Origin: an uncultured Clostridium sp.
GTDB lineage: Bacteria > Bacillota > Clostridia > Lachnospirales > Lachnospiraceae
Reading direction: 5' to 3'
Assembly: GCA_900543885.1 (NCBI GenBank)
Contig: UQTA01000021.1
Span: 1 to 43,653 of the forward strand
Length of the DNA stretch: 43,653 bases
Under the pieces are notes generated by a model, which did not search any database, was not told where the DNA came from, and saw only the letters and a program-made list of their open reading frames with translations. Below, one piece after another: positions 32,781 to 42,100 of this stretch (positions are counted from its first letter, which is position 1; the number at the start of each line of letters is the position of its first letter). The position numbers were made by a program, and so were the translations under genes.

Positions 32781-34310
32781 ATGGGAAATATTTTACTTGG
32801 ATTGTCACAGCTTGCAAGCCCTTCTGTATTCCTGATGCTGTTTTTAGGCGTTGCTTTAGGACTTACAGTAGGCGCTCTTCCTGGATTAAATGATAGTATC
32901 ACGATCGCTGTCCTTATCCCTGTTACCTTTGGTATGCCGGCACAGTGGGCGTTCGCTCTTTTAGTAGGTGTTTATGTATCATCTGCCTGTGGTGGTTCTA
33001 TCCCGGCTGTTCTGTTAGAAATCCCTGGTACAGCTTCTGCAATGGTAACAGCAGAAGACGGATTTAAAATGAGACAAAAAGGGCGGGGGCTGGAAGCTTT
33101 AAGTATATGTATGACCAGTTCCGTATTTGGCGGACTGGCCAGTTCTCTGGTTTTAATGTTCTGTGCTCCGTTGCTTGCTTCTTTTGCTTTAAAATTCGGA
33201 CCGCCTGAATATTTTATGTTAGGTGTGTTGGGTATTGCAACTGTTCTTGGCATGGCTGGAAAAAACAGCTGGAAGCATTTTCTTTCCATGGGCTTTGGTC
33301 TCTGGCTTTCCTTCATCGGTGTAAGTACCTCTACAGGTATGACACGTTTTACCTTTGGTGCCATGAGCCTTATGGATGGTATCCCTCTGGTACCTCGTAT
33401 GATCGGTCTGTTTGGTATCCTTTCTGTTCTGAAGATCGCTGAAAAAGTGGGACAGGAATCTGGTGACTGGAATGGCGCAATGGTAGATGAGGCAGAAAAA
33501 GAGGTTCATCAGAATACTGGTGATAAAGTTGCTTTTCCAAGTCTTTCCATGTGTAAGAGACTTCTTCCTACCTGGCTGCGGGCTTCTGCTATTGGAAACC
33601 TGTTAGGATGTATGCCAGGCGCTGGTATGACCATGGCAATCTATACAGCTTATGATGTAGAAAAGCGTGTTCACCCGGAAAAGAAGTTCGGTACTGGTAT
33701 TGAAGAAGGTATTGCAGCTCCTGAGGCTGCAAATAACGCAGTAGTAGCAAGCTCCATGGTACCTCTTATGTCCCTTGGTATCCCAGGAAATTCTACAGCA
33801 GCTCTTTTCATCGGTGCTTTAACCATTCACGGCATGGTAGCAGGTCCTACTCTTTTTGATAAGAACCCGGCTTCTGCTTATCTGATTATTGTATGCTTCC
33901 TGGTAGGAAACATCCTGATGATGCCAATGTCCCTGTTATACTGCAAATACCTGGCAGCTCCTATTTTAAAGCTGAATCCAAAGGTTTTATCTGCAGGCAT
34001 CCTTGCTTTATGTGTAGCTGGTTCCTTTGCATACAAGAATAACCCATTCCATATCGGTGTAGCCATTGCCTTTGGTATTGTTGGTTATCTGTTCTATAAG
34101 TTCAGCATTCCTACGGCGCCGTTCATTTTGGCAAGTATTTTGGGAAGTATGATGGAATCCAACTATATTAACAGTATGGTTTACACAGGTTCTTCAATGG
34201 TATTCTTTACAAGACCTATCAGCTGTGTGCTGGCTATCGTTTCCATCATCTTTGTAGTATGGCCATACATTTCTCCTTTATTTAAGAAGAAAAAAGCCCA
34301 GACAGTCTGA
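32781..34310 (+). CDS. tctA: TctA-type large permease subunit of the transporter
   Basis: 509 residues with about 11-12 hydrophobic segments. Family signatures: GALPGLNDSITIAVLIPVTF (about 33-52), ACGGSIPAVLLEIPGTASAM, and GIAAPEAANNAVVASSMVPL followed by LGIPGNSTAALFIGAL and GPTLF. The Na+ or H+-coupled tripartite tricarboxylate transporter family moves citrate, tricarballylate, aconitate, tartrate and similar acids. AGGAGG precedes ATG 32781. Last gene of the operon, followed by a strong terminator. Confidence 0.94.
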   Translation: MGNILLGLSQLASPSVFLMLFLGVALGLTVGALPGLNDSITIAVLIPVTFGMPAQWAFALLVGVYVSSACGGSIPAVLLEIPGTASAMVTAEDGFKMRQKGRGLEALSICMTSSVFGGLASSLVLMFCAPLLASFALKFGPPEYFMLGVLGIATVLGMAGKNSWKHFLSMGFGLWLSFIGVSTSTGMTRFTFGAMSLMDGIPLVPRMIGLFGILSVLKIAEKVGQESGDWNGAMVDEAEKEVHQNTGDKVAFPSLSMCKRLLPTWLRASAIGNLLGCMPGAGMTMAIYTAYDVEKRVHPEKKFGTGIEEGIAAPEAANNAVVASSMVPLMSLGIPGNSTAALFIGALTIHGMVAGPTLFDKNPASAYLIIVCFLVGNILMMPMSLLYCKYLAAPILKLNPKVLSAGILALCVAGSFAYKNNPFHIGVAIAFGIVGYLFYKFSIPTAPFILASILGSMMESNYINSMVYTGSSMVFFTRPISCVLAIVSIIFVVWPYISPLFKKKKAQTV

Positions 34311-34330
34311 ACAATAAAACAGTAATATAC

Positions 34331-34375
34331 GGAATACCTCTTTTCTTGAGAAAGAATAGGAGGTATTCTTTTTTA
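34331..34375 (+). terminator. Terminator of the catabolic/transport operon
   Basis: Perfect 9-bp stem GAATACCTC/GAGGTATTC, 19-base loop, then TTTTTT (34369-34374). Confidence 0.92.
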
Positions 34376-34386
34376 TACTAAAATTT

Positions 34387-34425
34387 GTCTGACCTATTGC
34401 CTTTTCGATGAAAAAATGCTAATCT
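34387..34425 (+). promoter_or_regulatory. Candidate promoter and GTCTGAC operator of the dehydratase gene
   Basis: TTGCCT (34397-34402), 17-base spacer, TAATCT (34420-34425), about 70 bases before ATG 34495. GTCTGAC (34387-34393) lies just upstream of the -35 box and GTCAGA (34439-34444) downstream in inverted orientation. The same heptamer sits at 36734 and inside the promoter at 37511. Possible binding site of the GntR protein at 36755. Confidence 0.42.
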
Positions 34426-34494
34426 AAACCCATGAGATGTCAGATGAATTTTGAGAAAATAATATGACAAGTTACAAGTAAAAGGAGAGTGGCT

Positions 34495-36282
34495 ATGAAG
34501 TTACACAGTCAGGAAGTTAGAAAACTTGCACCGGAAAATGACCCGTTAAAGATCGGAATGGGATGGAGCGTTGCAGATCTGGATAAACCTCAGATCCTGG
34601 TGGAAAGTTCTTTTGGTGACAGCCATCCGGGAAGTGCCCATTTGAACCAGTTTGTAGAAGAGGGCGTAAAAGCAGTCAACGATAACGGAGGAAAAGCAGC
34701 CAGATATTATGTGACTGATATCTGCGACGGTATTGCCCAGGGACATGACGGCATCAACTATTCTCTTGCACACAGAGATATGATGACCAATATGATCGAA
34801 GTTCACGGAATGGCAAGCGGCTTTGACGGCGGCATGTTTATTGCCAGCTGCGACAAGTCCATGCCTGCTATTTTAATGGGTATAGGCCGTTTAAAGGATA
34901 TGAGTGCTATTGTAGTTACCGGCGGTGTTATGGAGGCTCATACTATTACACCAAAGTATGTGGAAAATGACCCGGCCTGCGCTATTAACGAACTGCTGAC
35001 ACTGGAGCAGATCGGTAAATTTGATGCACAGGAAAAGAGAGGCGAGATCCCGGAGGAACAGTTAAATTATTATAAGCACAATGCATGTCCAAGCTGTGGT
35101 GCATGTTCCTTTATGGGTACTGCTTCCACCATGCAGATCATGGCAGAGGCATTAGGCCTTATGCTTCCAGGCACTGCCCTGATGCCGGCAACTGCGCCGG
35201 AATTAAAACAGGCGGCTTACGATGCGGGAAAACAGCTGATGACACTGGTAGAAAAAGGGATTAAGGCAAAAGATATTGTAACCATGAAGAGCTTTGAAAA
35301 TGCGATCATGGTTCATGCGGCTATCAGCGGTTCCACCAATGCTACTATGCATATCCCGGCTATTGCCCATGAATTTGGATTTGAAATAGATGCAGAGACA
35401 TTTGACCGTATGCACAGAGGGGCACATTATCTGCTGAATATCCGTCCATCCGGTGACTGGCCGGCTCAGTATTTCTACTATGCAGGCGGCGTACCAAGAG
35501 TGATGGAAGAGATCAAGGATATGCTGCATCTGGATGTTATGACAGTGACAGGAAAAACACTGGGAGAAAATCTGGAAGAATTAAAGAAAAATGGCTTTTA
35601 TGAGCATTGCGATGAACTGCTTGAAGAAAAAGGAAAGCTGTTAGGCCGCCAGATCAAACGGACAGAGATCATCCATACTTTTGATGATGCCAAGGGAACA
35701 GATGGAAGCATTGCTATCTTAAAGGGAAATCTGGCACCGGAAGGCTGTGTGATCAAACATACTGCATGCCCGAAGGAGATGTTTGAGGCTACTTTGCTGG
35801 CAAGACCATTTGACAGTGAGGAAGAGTGTATTGATGCTGTTCTTAAGAGAAAGGTAAAACCAGGAGATGCTATCTTTATCCGCTATGAGGGACCAAAGGG
35901 AAGCGGTATGCCGGAAATGTTTTATACAGGCGAAGCAATCTGTTCGGATCCAAAACTTGCTTCCAGCGTAGCGCTGATTACCGACGGACGATTTTCAGGC
36001 GCCTCCAGAGGTCCTGTGATCGGACATGTAAGCCCGGAAGCTGCTGCAGGTGGTCCGATTGCGCTGGTAGAAGAAGATGATCTGATTTATATTAATGTGA
36101 AGCAGCGTAAGCTGGAGATCGTCGGCGTTAAAGGGGAAAAACGTACTCCAGAGCAGATGGAAGAGATTTTAAAGGAAAGAAAGGCAAAATGGCAGCCTAA
36201 ACCGCCCAAATATACCAAAGGAACTTTAAAATTATTCTCAGAACATGCAGTATCACCGATTAAAGGCGGATATATGGTCTGA
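34495..36282 (+). CDS. IlvD/Edd-family iron-sulfur dehydratase
   Basis: 595 residues from ATG 34495 (AAAGGAGA upstream; GTG 34489 is in frame but too close to the site). The family removes water from dihydroxy acids or sugar acids using an Fe-S cluster. Cluster and active-site blocks: CDKSMPAILMGIGR with C119, and ACPSCGACSFMGTASTM with C198, C201 and C204. YEGPKGSGMPEM and DGRFSGASRGPVIGHVSPEA follow. The length and the neighbourhood (sugar-type GntR, dehydrogenase remnant, no ilv genes) suggest a sugar-acid or other hydroxy-acid dehydratase rather than the valine/isoleucine enzyme; this is inference. Transcribed separately from the upstream operon. Confidence 0.88.
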   Translation: MKLHSQEVRKLAPENDPLKIGMGWSVADLDKPQILVESSFGDSHPGSAHLNQFVEEGVKAVNDNGGKAARYYVTDICDGIAQGHDGINYSLAHRDMMTNMIEVHGMASGFDGGMFIASCDKSMPAILMGIGRLKDMSAIVVTGGVMEAHTITPKYVENDPACAINELLTLEQIGKFDAQEKRGEIPEEQLNYYKHNACPSCGACSFMGTASTMQIMAEALGLMLPGTALMPATAPELKQAAYDAGKQLMTLVEKGIKAKDIVTMKSFENAIMVHAAISGSTNATMHIPAIAHEFGFEIDAETFDRMHRGAHYLLNIRPSGDWPAQYFYYAGGVPRVMEEIKDMLHLDVMTVTGKTLGENLEELKKNGFYEHCDELLEEKGKLLGRQIKRTEIIHTFDDAKGTDGSIAILKGNLAPEGCVIKHTACPKEMFEATLLARPFDSEEECIDAVLKRKVKPGDAIFIRYEGPKGSGMPEMFYTGEAICSDPKLASSVALITDGRFSGASRGPVIGHVSPEAAAGGPIALVEEDDLIYINVKQRKLEIVGVKGEKRTPEQMEEILKERKAKWQPKPPKYTKGTLKLFSEHAVSPIKGGYMV

Positions 36283-36645
36283 GCAGATCAGGCAGCAAAA
36301 GAATATGTAGTCTATAATGGTGGTATTGTACATGCTTTATTCTATGGACTGACCAAGAGAAAACATATTGAGAAGGGTCATCTTCATGGTGAAGTTGTTT
36401 CTTATGGGACACTGGTCAATCTGATGGTTGATAAAGACTGGGATAAACTGAAACAGGCCTACGGAGTAAATAAGGCGATCGGTCTCACAGTATGTCTGTC
36501 AGATCTGGAATTGGAAAAAGATGATAAATTAGAGGATGTACTAGAAGCAACTCTTGCAAATCAGGAGATGGTCCACACACCATATCCTGTAACAAAAGAA
36601 ATGATCTATCAGGCTATTTTAAATCTGGAAGAGTACAAGGGCTGA
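36283..36645 (+). pseudogene. C-terminal remnant of a GldA-like iron-containing dehydrogenase
   Basis: 121 codons including the stop, open from the base after the dehydratase stop and in the same frame. The reading (ADQAAKEYVVYNGGIVHALF, then HIEKGHLHGEVVSYGTLVNL) corresponds to the metal-binding C-terminal half of glycerol dehydrogenase-like proteins, where H.H.. and GHLHGEKV-type motifs bind the metal. The NAD-binding N-terminal two thirds are missing. The first ATG (36424) has no ribosome site. It ends in a terminator, so it was once the last gene of the transcript. The fusion point exactly at the dehydratase stop suggests a deletion. Confidence 0.75.
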
Positions 36646-36669
36646 AAAAATAAAAGTTAACTAAATCAG

Positions 36670-36724
36670 AAAAGTCCTCTGCTTTGGCTGCATAAATAAT
36701 AAACAGTTGGCGGGGGACTTTTTT
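36670..36724 (+). terminator. Terminator after the dehydrogenase remnant
   Basis: AAAAGTCCTCTGC pairs with GCGGGGGACTTTTTT (two G-U pairs), 27-base loop, ending in a T-run. It runs to within 31 bases of the GntR gene start. Confidence 0.82.
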
Positions 36725-36733
36725 GCGTTAAGA

Positions 36734-36740
36734 GTCAGAC
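36734..36740 (-). promoter_or_regulatory. GTCTGAC heptamer ahead of the GntR gene
   Basis: GTCAGAC on the plus strand (GTCTGACTC on the minus), directly before the ribosome site of the GntR gene. It matches GTCTGACTC in the promoter at 37511. Possible autoregulatory site; short, so chance is not excluded. Confidence 0.35.
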
Positions 36741-36754
36741 GGGGAGAGGAAGGC

Positions 36755-37489
36755 ATGAAAAAGATGCAGAAGGAAAAGTTGCTGCCGGAGCAGACAGCAG
36801 ATAAGATAAAAGAATATATAGAAAATAATCATATGAAAACCGGGGATAAACTGCCAAATGAATTTCAGCTGGCAGAGATCTGCGAAGTTGGAAGAAGTAC
36901 TATCAGAGAGGCTGTTAAACTGTTGGTTTTTTCTGGAAAAGTAGAAGTGATCCGGGGAAGTGGTACTTATATTAAGAAAGAAAAAAATCCCAAAAAGGTA
37001 AAAGCTGCAAATGATGATCCTATGGGGCTTCAGGAAAACAGTGAAGAGAATCTGTTTCAGACAGGACTTGAGTTTGTGGATGTTCGTCTGATGTTGGAAC
37101 CAGAAGTGGCAGCTATGGCGGCTTCTAATGCAGATTATGCAGATTGTCAGAAGCTGCAGATGATCCAGAAAGAAGTAGAAAAGCTGGTGGCCAGAGGTGA
37201 GAATCATATACCTGCGGATATTGAATTTCATAGGCAGCTGGCTGCATGTACCCATAATCAGACCTTATGTAATCTGATGGAAATTGTAGTGAAGGGGATT
37301 CCTCTTTTTGCAAAGATCACAAAAAATGATTTTGCAAAGTCTACCATAGAACAGCACCAGGCAATTACAGAGGCAATTGCAGCAGGAGATTCCCAGGGGG
37401 CAAAGTATGGTATGATCGCGCATTTAAATGGAAACCGCAAGGGGATTTTAAAAGCTTTGACAGATCAGAAGATAAAGGAAAAGATATGA
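36755..37489 (+). CDS. GntR-family transcriptional regulator, FadR/FCD subfamily
   Basis: 244 residues from ATG 36755 (GGAGAGGAAGG upstream; the frame is open further up but through the terminator). N-terminal winged helix (about 5-75): TADKIKEYIENNHMKTGDKL, PNEFQLAEICEVGRSTIREA, VIRGSGTYI. The C-terminal all-helical FCD domain (about 100-235) has LEPEVAAMAA, DIEFHRQLAACTHN and EQHQAITEAIAAGD, matching the Asp/His metal-binding pattern of this class. Ligands are usually sugar acids or short carboxylates. Likely targets are the flanking dehydratase and the solute-binding protein, whose promoters carry GTCTGAC. Confidence 0.9.
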   Translation: MKKMQKEKLLPEQTADKIKEYIENNHMKTGDKLPNEFQLAEICEVGRSTIREAVKLLVFSGKVEVIRGSGTYIKKEKNPKKVKAANDDPMGLQENSEENLFQTGLEFVDVRLMLEPEVAAMAASNADYADCQKLQMIQKEVEKLVARGENHIPADIEFHRQLAACTHNQTLCNLMEIVVKGIPLFAKITKNDFAKSTIEQHQAITEAIAAGDSQGAKYGMIAHLNGNRKGILKALTDQKIKEKI

Positions 37490-37499
37490 TCCAAATTCA

Positions 37500-37528
37500 T
37501 TGAAATTTGTGTCTGACTCCGTTATAAT
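37500..37528 (+). promoter_or_regulatory. Promoter of the solute-binding protein/kinase pair with operator in the spacer
   Basis: TTGAAA (37500-37505), 17-base spacer, TATAAT (37523-37528). GTCTGACTC (37511-37519) lies inside the spacer, a classic repressor position. Confidence 0.68.
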
Positions 37529-37576
37529 AGTGTTAAAACCTGGTTGCTTACAGCCATTTATCGGGGGTAACCTATT

Positions 37577-39058
37577 ATGAAAAAGAAACATTTCGCATTG
37601 ACAGCAGCAGGATTGGGAATGATGCTTCTTTTAGCAGCATGCAGCAATAATAAAGGAACCGCTGTGCCAGACAGCAAGGTGAAACTGGATCCAAGTAAAC
37701 CAGTTTCCCTTACTGTCTGGCATTATTATAATGGTGCACAGCAGGCTGCTTTTGATCAGCTGGTATCTGAGTTTAATGCTACAGAAGGAAAAGAAAAGGG
37801 TATTTATGTAGAAGGTTATACTCAGGGATCTGTAGGAGATCTGGAAAAAGCAATTTCTGATGCAGTTTCCGGAGCTGTAGGTGCCCAGTCTCTGCCGGAT
37901 GTTTTTTCTACTTATGCAGATACTGCCTATGCAGTTCAGAAAGAAGGAAAGCTGGCAGATCTTACTCCCTATTTTACAAAAGAGGAACAGGCGGAATATG
38001 TTGATTCTTATATTGAAGAAGGTTATTTTCATGATGATTCAGCCTTATATCTGTTTCCGACTGCGAAATCTACAGAGATCATGATGATCAATGCAACGGA
38101 CTGGCAGACATTCGCAGATGCCACAGGTTCTTCTTTAGATGAATTATCTACTTTAGAGGGTGTCACAGAAGTTGCAAAGCGTTATTATGAATGGACGGAT
38201 AGTCTGACCCCGGATATACCGGATGATGGAAAAGCTTTCTATGGAAGAGATTCCATGTCCAATTATTTTGTTATTGGTATGAAACAGATGGGTGTGGAGT
38301 TGTTTGATGTAAAAGATGGGGAAGTAACTATACAGGCAGATAAAGACAAAATTCGACGTCTGTGGGATAATTATTACGTTCCTTTTATAAATGGATATTT
38401 TGCAGGGCTTGGAAAATTCCGTTCAGATGATGTAAAAACAGGAGATATCCTGGCGTATACTGGTTCTATCGCTTCTTCTATGTATTTCCCGGATCAGGTG
38501 ATCACAGATGATGGAAGAAGAGATATTGGTTATATTGTAATGCAGCCACCGGTTTTTGAAGGCGGTGAACATATTAATGTACAGCAGGGTGCCAGCATGG
38601 CAGTGACCAAGTCAGATGAGCAGCATGAGTATGCAGCCTGCGAATTTTTAAAATGGTTTACCAGAAAAGAAAATAATCTTCGTTTTGGCTGCGAGTCTGC
38701 TTACCTGCCTGTACGCAAGGATGCCAATACTATAGAAGCTTTGGATGAGGTGATCAAAGAAAACGGATTGAATGTCAGTGATAAGGCATATCAGTGCATG
38801 AAGAGTATTCTAGGAAACTACGATGACATTCATTTCTATACCACAAAGAGCTTTGAAAATGGCTATGCTGCCAGAAAGATATTGGATTATGATCTGTCTG
38901 ACAAAGCAGCAGAAGATAAAGCAAAGGTAGATGAAATGGTTGCAGGCGGTATGTCCAGGGCAGAGGCTGCTGCCGCCTTTACAACAGAGGAAGCTTTTGA
39001 GCAGTGGTATGAGCAATGGTATACAAAATTAAATGAGACAGCCCGTGGGAATAAATAA
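37577..39058 (+). CDS. Extracellular solute-binding lipoprotein (family 1), no permease partner nearby
   Basis: 493 residues. Lipoprotein signal with lipobox LAAC, C22 lipidated. The mature part is a type 1 solute-binding protein: PVSLTVWHYYNGAQQAAFDQLVSEF at its start, GDLEKAISDAVSGA and LPDVFSTYADTAYAVQKEGKL. It keeps NVQQGASMAVTKSDEQHEYA and a typical C-terminal helix with WYEQWY. Such proteins bind sugars or oligosaccharides for ABC transporters. Here no permease or ATPase gene follows; the next gene is a large sensor kinase 92 bases downstream. A role as ligand receptor for that kinase is more likely than uptake alone. Ribosome site GGGGG is modest. Confidence 0.88.
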   Translation: MKKKHFALTAAGLGMMLLLAACSNNKGTAVPDSKVKLDPSKPVSLTVWHYYNGAQQAAFDQLVSEFNATEGKEKGIYVEGYTQGSVGDLEKAISDAVSGAVGAQSLPDVFSTYADTAYAVQKEGKLADLTPYFTKEEQAEYVDSYIEEGYFHDDSALYLFPTAKSTEIMMINATDWQTFADATGSSLDELSTLEGVTEVAKRYYEWTDSLTPDIPDDGKAFYGRDSMSNYFVIGMKQMGVELFDVKDGEVTIQADKDKIRRLWDNYYVPFINGYFAGLGKFRSDDVKTGDILAYTGSIASSMYFPDQVITDDGRRDIGYIVMQPPVFEGGEHINVQQGASMAVTKSDEQHEYAACEFLKWFTRKENNLRFGCESAYLPVRKDANTIEALDEVIKENGLNVSDKAYQCMKSILGNYDDIHFYTTKSFENGYAARKILDYDLSDKAAEDKAKVDEMVAGGMSRAEAAAAFTTEEAFEQWYEQWYTKLNETARGNK

Positions 39059-39059
39059 A

Positions 39060-39110
39060 TATACACTTTTGAAACGAACGATTGGATACGTGAAAGCTTT
39101 CTAGTGTATA
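39060..39110 (+). other. Inverted repeats between the solute-binding protein and kinase genes
   Basis: TATACAC (39060-39066) and GTGTATA (39104-39110) bracket a perfect 10-base palindrome GAAAGCTTTC (39092-39101). No T-run follows. Could be a stabilising hairpin or operator. No clear promoter for the kinase is visible, so read-through from 37500 is likely. Confidence 0.4.
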
Positions 39111-39150
39111 CGAATGGGAACTGAAAGAAAGCAGGAGGTTGAAAGCATAT

Positions 39151-42100
39151 ATGAGAGTACAGAAACGGACACTGATGCGTATATTGCTGATTCCCTTGCT
39201 TTTTGTTGTTTTATTTCAGGGATTACTGCCTTTTTCCATGCTTTTATTCAGTGGTGTAAAGTCCACGATGGAAAGCAATGCAGTGAATCTGGACAGCTAT
39301 ATGGTGGAGAACAGTGAAGTGATCCTTGAAAATGCCATGATCGAGCAGTGGAGTGCGATTCGTAAGGAGAGCGCCTATCTGAACCATGAGCTGACAGATT
39401 TACTTCAGGAAAATGGGAAAGATGTGCAGGCTTTTAAAACAGATAAGGATCTGCAGAAGGAATATACAGCCAGAATTTTCCCGGAATTGTTGGAGTCCCT
39501 GCGGCGTGATCCTACCAGCGGTGTATTTTTGGTTGTGGCAAATGATATCCCTGTAGAAGCAGCGGGAGATTATGTTGGTTTTTTCCTTCGCGATTCAGAT
39601 CCGGTGACAAAGACGGATACCAATTCAGATCTTTTATTAGAGCGTGGAGATAAGCAGCTGGCCCGTGAAAACGGCATTACTCTGGATAATTCCTGGGCAC
39701 CGGGCTTTCGGCTGATGGGAAGAGGAGCCAGAGAGAGCGACGATTTTTTTTATGAACCCTATACAGCCGGCGTCGTTCATTCAGGGGCAGATATGTCAAG
39801 CCTTGGATACTGGTCTATGCCTTTTATTCTGGAAGATCATGAAATGGATAACCATAAGATGATCACTTATTCACTTCCTCTGGTCTGTGATGGAGTGATC
39901 TATGGTGTGATGGGAAGCGAAATTTCTGTCAGCTACCTGTGTAATACTTATTTTCGTGTCCAGGATCTGAACAGGGAGCAGACAGCCGGTTATGCGGTTG
40001 CTGTTGACCGGGGAGATGGAACTTATGAAAGCATAGCAGGCAAGGGAACTTTATATGATGCGGTACAGCGGGAAAATGGTACCTTTACATTAGAAACTAC
40101 AAAACATGAAAATCTGTTTCAGGTAAAGGGATCAAAGATCGGGAACCAGAATATCTATACGGTCATGTCACCTATGAACCTGTATGCTAATAATGTACCT
40201 TATAAAAATACTCACTGGGTTTTATGCGGTTTTGTGACAGAAGAATCTATTTTCAGCCTTGGAAACGAACTGTATCAGAATATCCTGACTACCATCATGG
40301 TCTGTTCTGTTTTGGGGATGGGTCTGATGTTTATTATGATCCGTTATGTAACCCAGCCGGTATACCGCCTTATGGACAGTATACGGGGCGGTATTGCAGG
40401 TTTGAAGAATTTTATACCTTCTAATATACAGGAAGTGGATGAACTTCATGAAGTTGTGGAAAAACTGACAGAAAGTGAGATAAAAACAGAGAATCAGTTA
40501 AATGAGGAAAAAGAACGCTATCGTGTGGCTGTGGAAAGTTCCAATGACCTGTTTTTTACTTACCGGGATCAGGATCATACTCTGGAGATCGTAAACAGCA
40601 GAAGCCATGATGGATTATGGAATATAAGTAAGGCCCAGAAAGAATTGTTTGAACCTAACTTTTCCAGAGAAGATCAGGGAAAGCTGGTTGCTATGATGAA
40701 CAGCCAGGACAGTACGGTCTATGCCCAGATCTGCAGACGGATCAAAGGGGAACCAAGGGGCAGATGGCTGGAAGTAAGAGGCAAGAATATTACAGATGCC
40801 AAGGAACAGGACCGTCGTATCGTAGGTTATATCCGCGATATCCATGAGACCAAAATGAGGGAACTGGAACAGGAAAAAAAGCAGCGCTTAGACCCGGTTA
40901 CTTCATTTTACCGTTTAGATCCGGGGATAGAGCAGGTCACACGGTTGAGGGAAAATATGCCATCCGGTATGCTGATCCTTGTGGATATTTGTCAGTTTAC
41001 AGTTATCAGCCGTGAGTTTGGTCTTACATTTGGAGATGTCCTTTTAGAGGAATTTTCTAAAATGTTTTTGCAGGTATGCAGCTGCGGAGCAGAGGAACCG
41101 CCAGTGATGATAAGAGCGGGTTCAGATGAACTGCTGGCATGGATACCAGGAGAAAAAGAAAGCTCCTGCAGACAGAAACTTAATGAATTAAAGGAAATGT
41201 TTGGCGCATTAATACAGCATAGCGCCCTAAAACTGGAGTTTCGTGCCGGACTGACCTGTGCAGGTCAGGAAAATGAAACAAGAGAACTTTTGGATCAGGT
41301 ATGTACAGCTGTTTCTGCGGCTGAGTGTCAGGAGAGAGATATTCTTTCCTGGATGGAAGCAAAAGATTGTTCTGTACAGCCTAAGGAATTTGGCAAGATT
41401 GTTTCCATGGGGTATATTGAGCAGATCGGTCTGGCTTCTCTGGTATTAAATATTCTGGATCGCTGCAGACAGGCAGATGCAGGACTGGATCTGATCGCCT
41501 GCCGTTTAAAAGAACGGTATGGTATGGAAAATATGTTCATCACCAGTTTTCATTATGATTTCCTTTCCAGTGAGTTGGATTATCATTGGAAACATTTAAC
41601 TGGATTAAGAGGGAAAAAGGGGGTTGTTCACTGCAAAGAAGAGGAGTATGAAAAACTGAATCAGGATGCTCAGCTTGATGCAGTACAGCCGGCGAAAGAA
41701 ATCCTTTCTGTGATCCCGATGTTACATAAAGATGAGAGCAGCCAGCATGGAATCGCAGTCCTTATGTCAGATAATGGACAGTATTCCGGGACGATCTTTT
41801 TCATGGGTATAGATGAAGAAATCCTGAAAAAAGAAGAGGAGAGGAAACTTTTCTGGGAGATCGGTATTATTATACAGAACCGGATCAACAGGGACCGTCA
41901 TGATCAGTTTGCCCAGGCAAAATCTGATTTTCTGGCGCATATGTCTCATGAGATCCGTACGCCTATGAATGGTATTATTGGTATGACCCAGATTGCCCTG
42001 AAAAACGGACAGTCAGAGGAAGTGCGTTTAGATTGTTTAAAAAAGGTAGAGAGCTCTTCTAAGTATCTGTTGGGCATATTAAATGATGTACTTGATATGT

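Noticed and set aside
36728..37255. 175-codon minus-strand ORF opposite the GntR gene
   Set aside because: Shadow frame of a clear GntR/FCD gene; composition rich in Phe/Leu/Ile as expected from an antisense frame.
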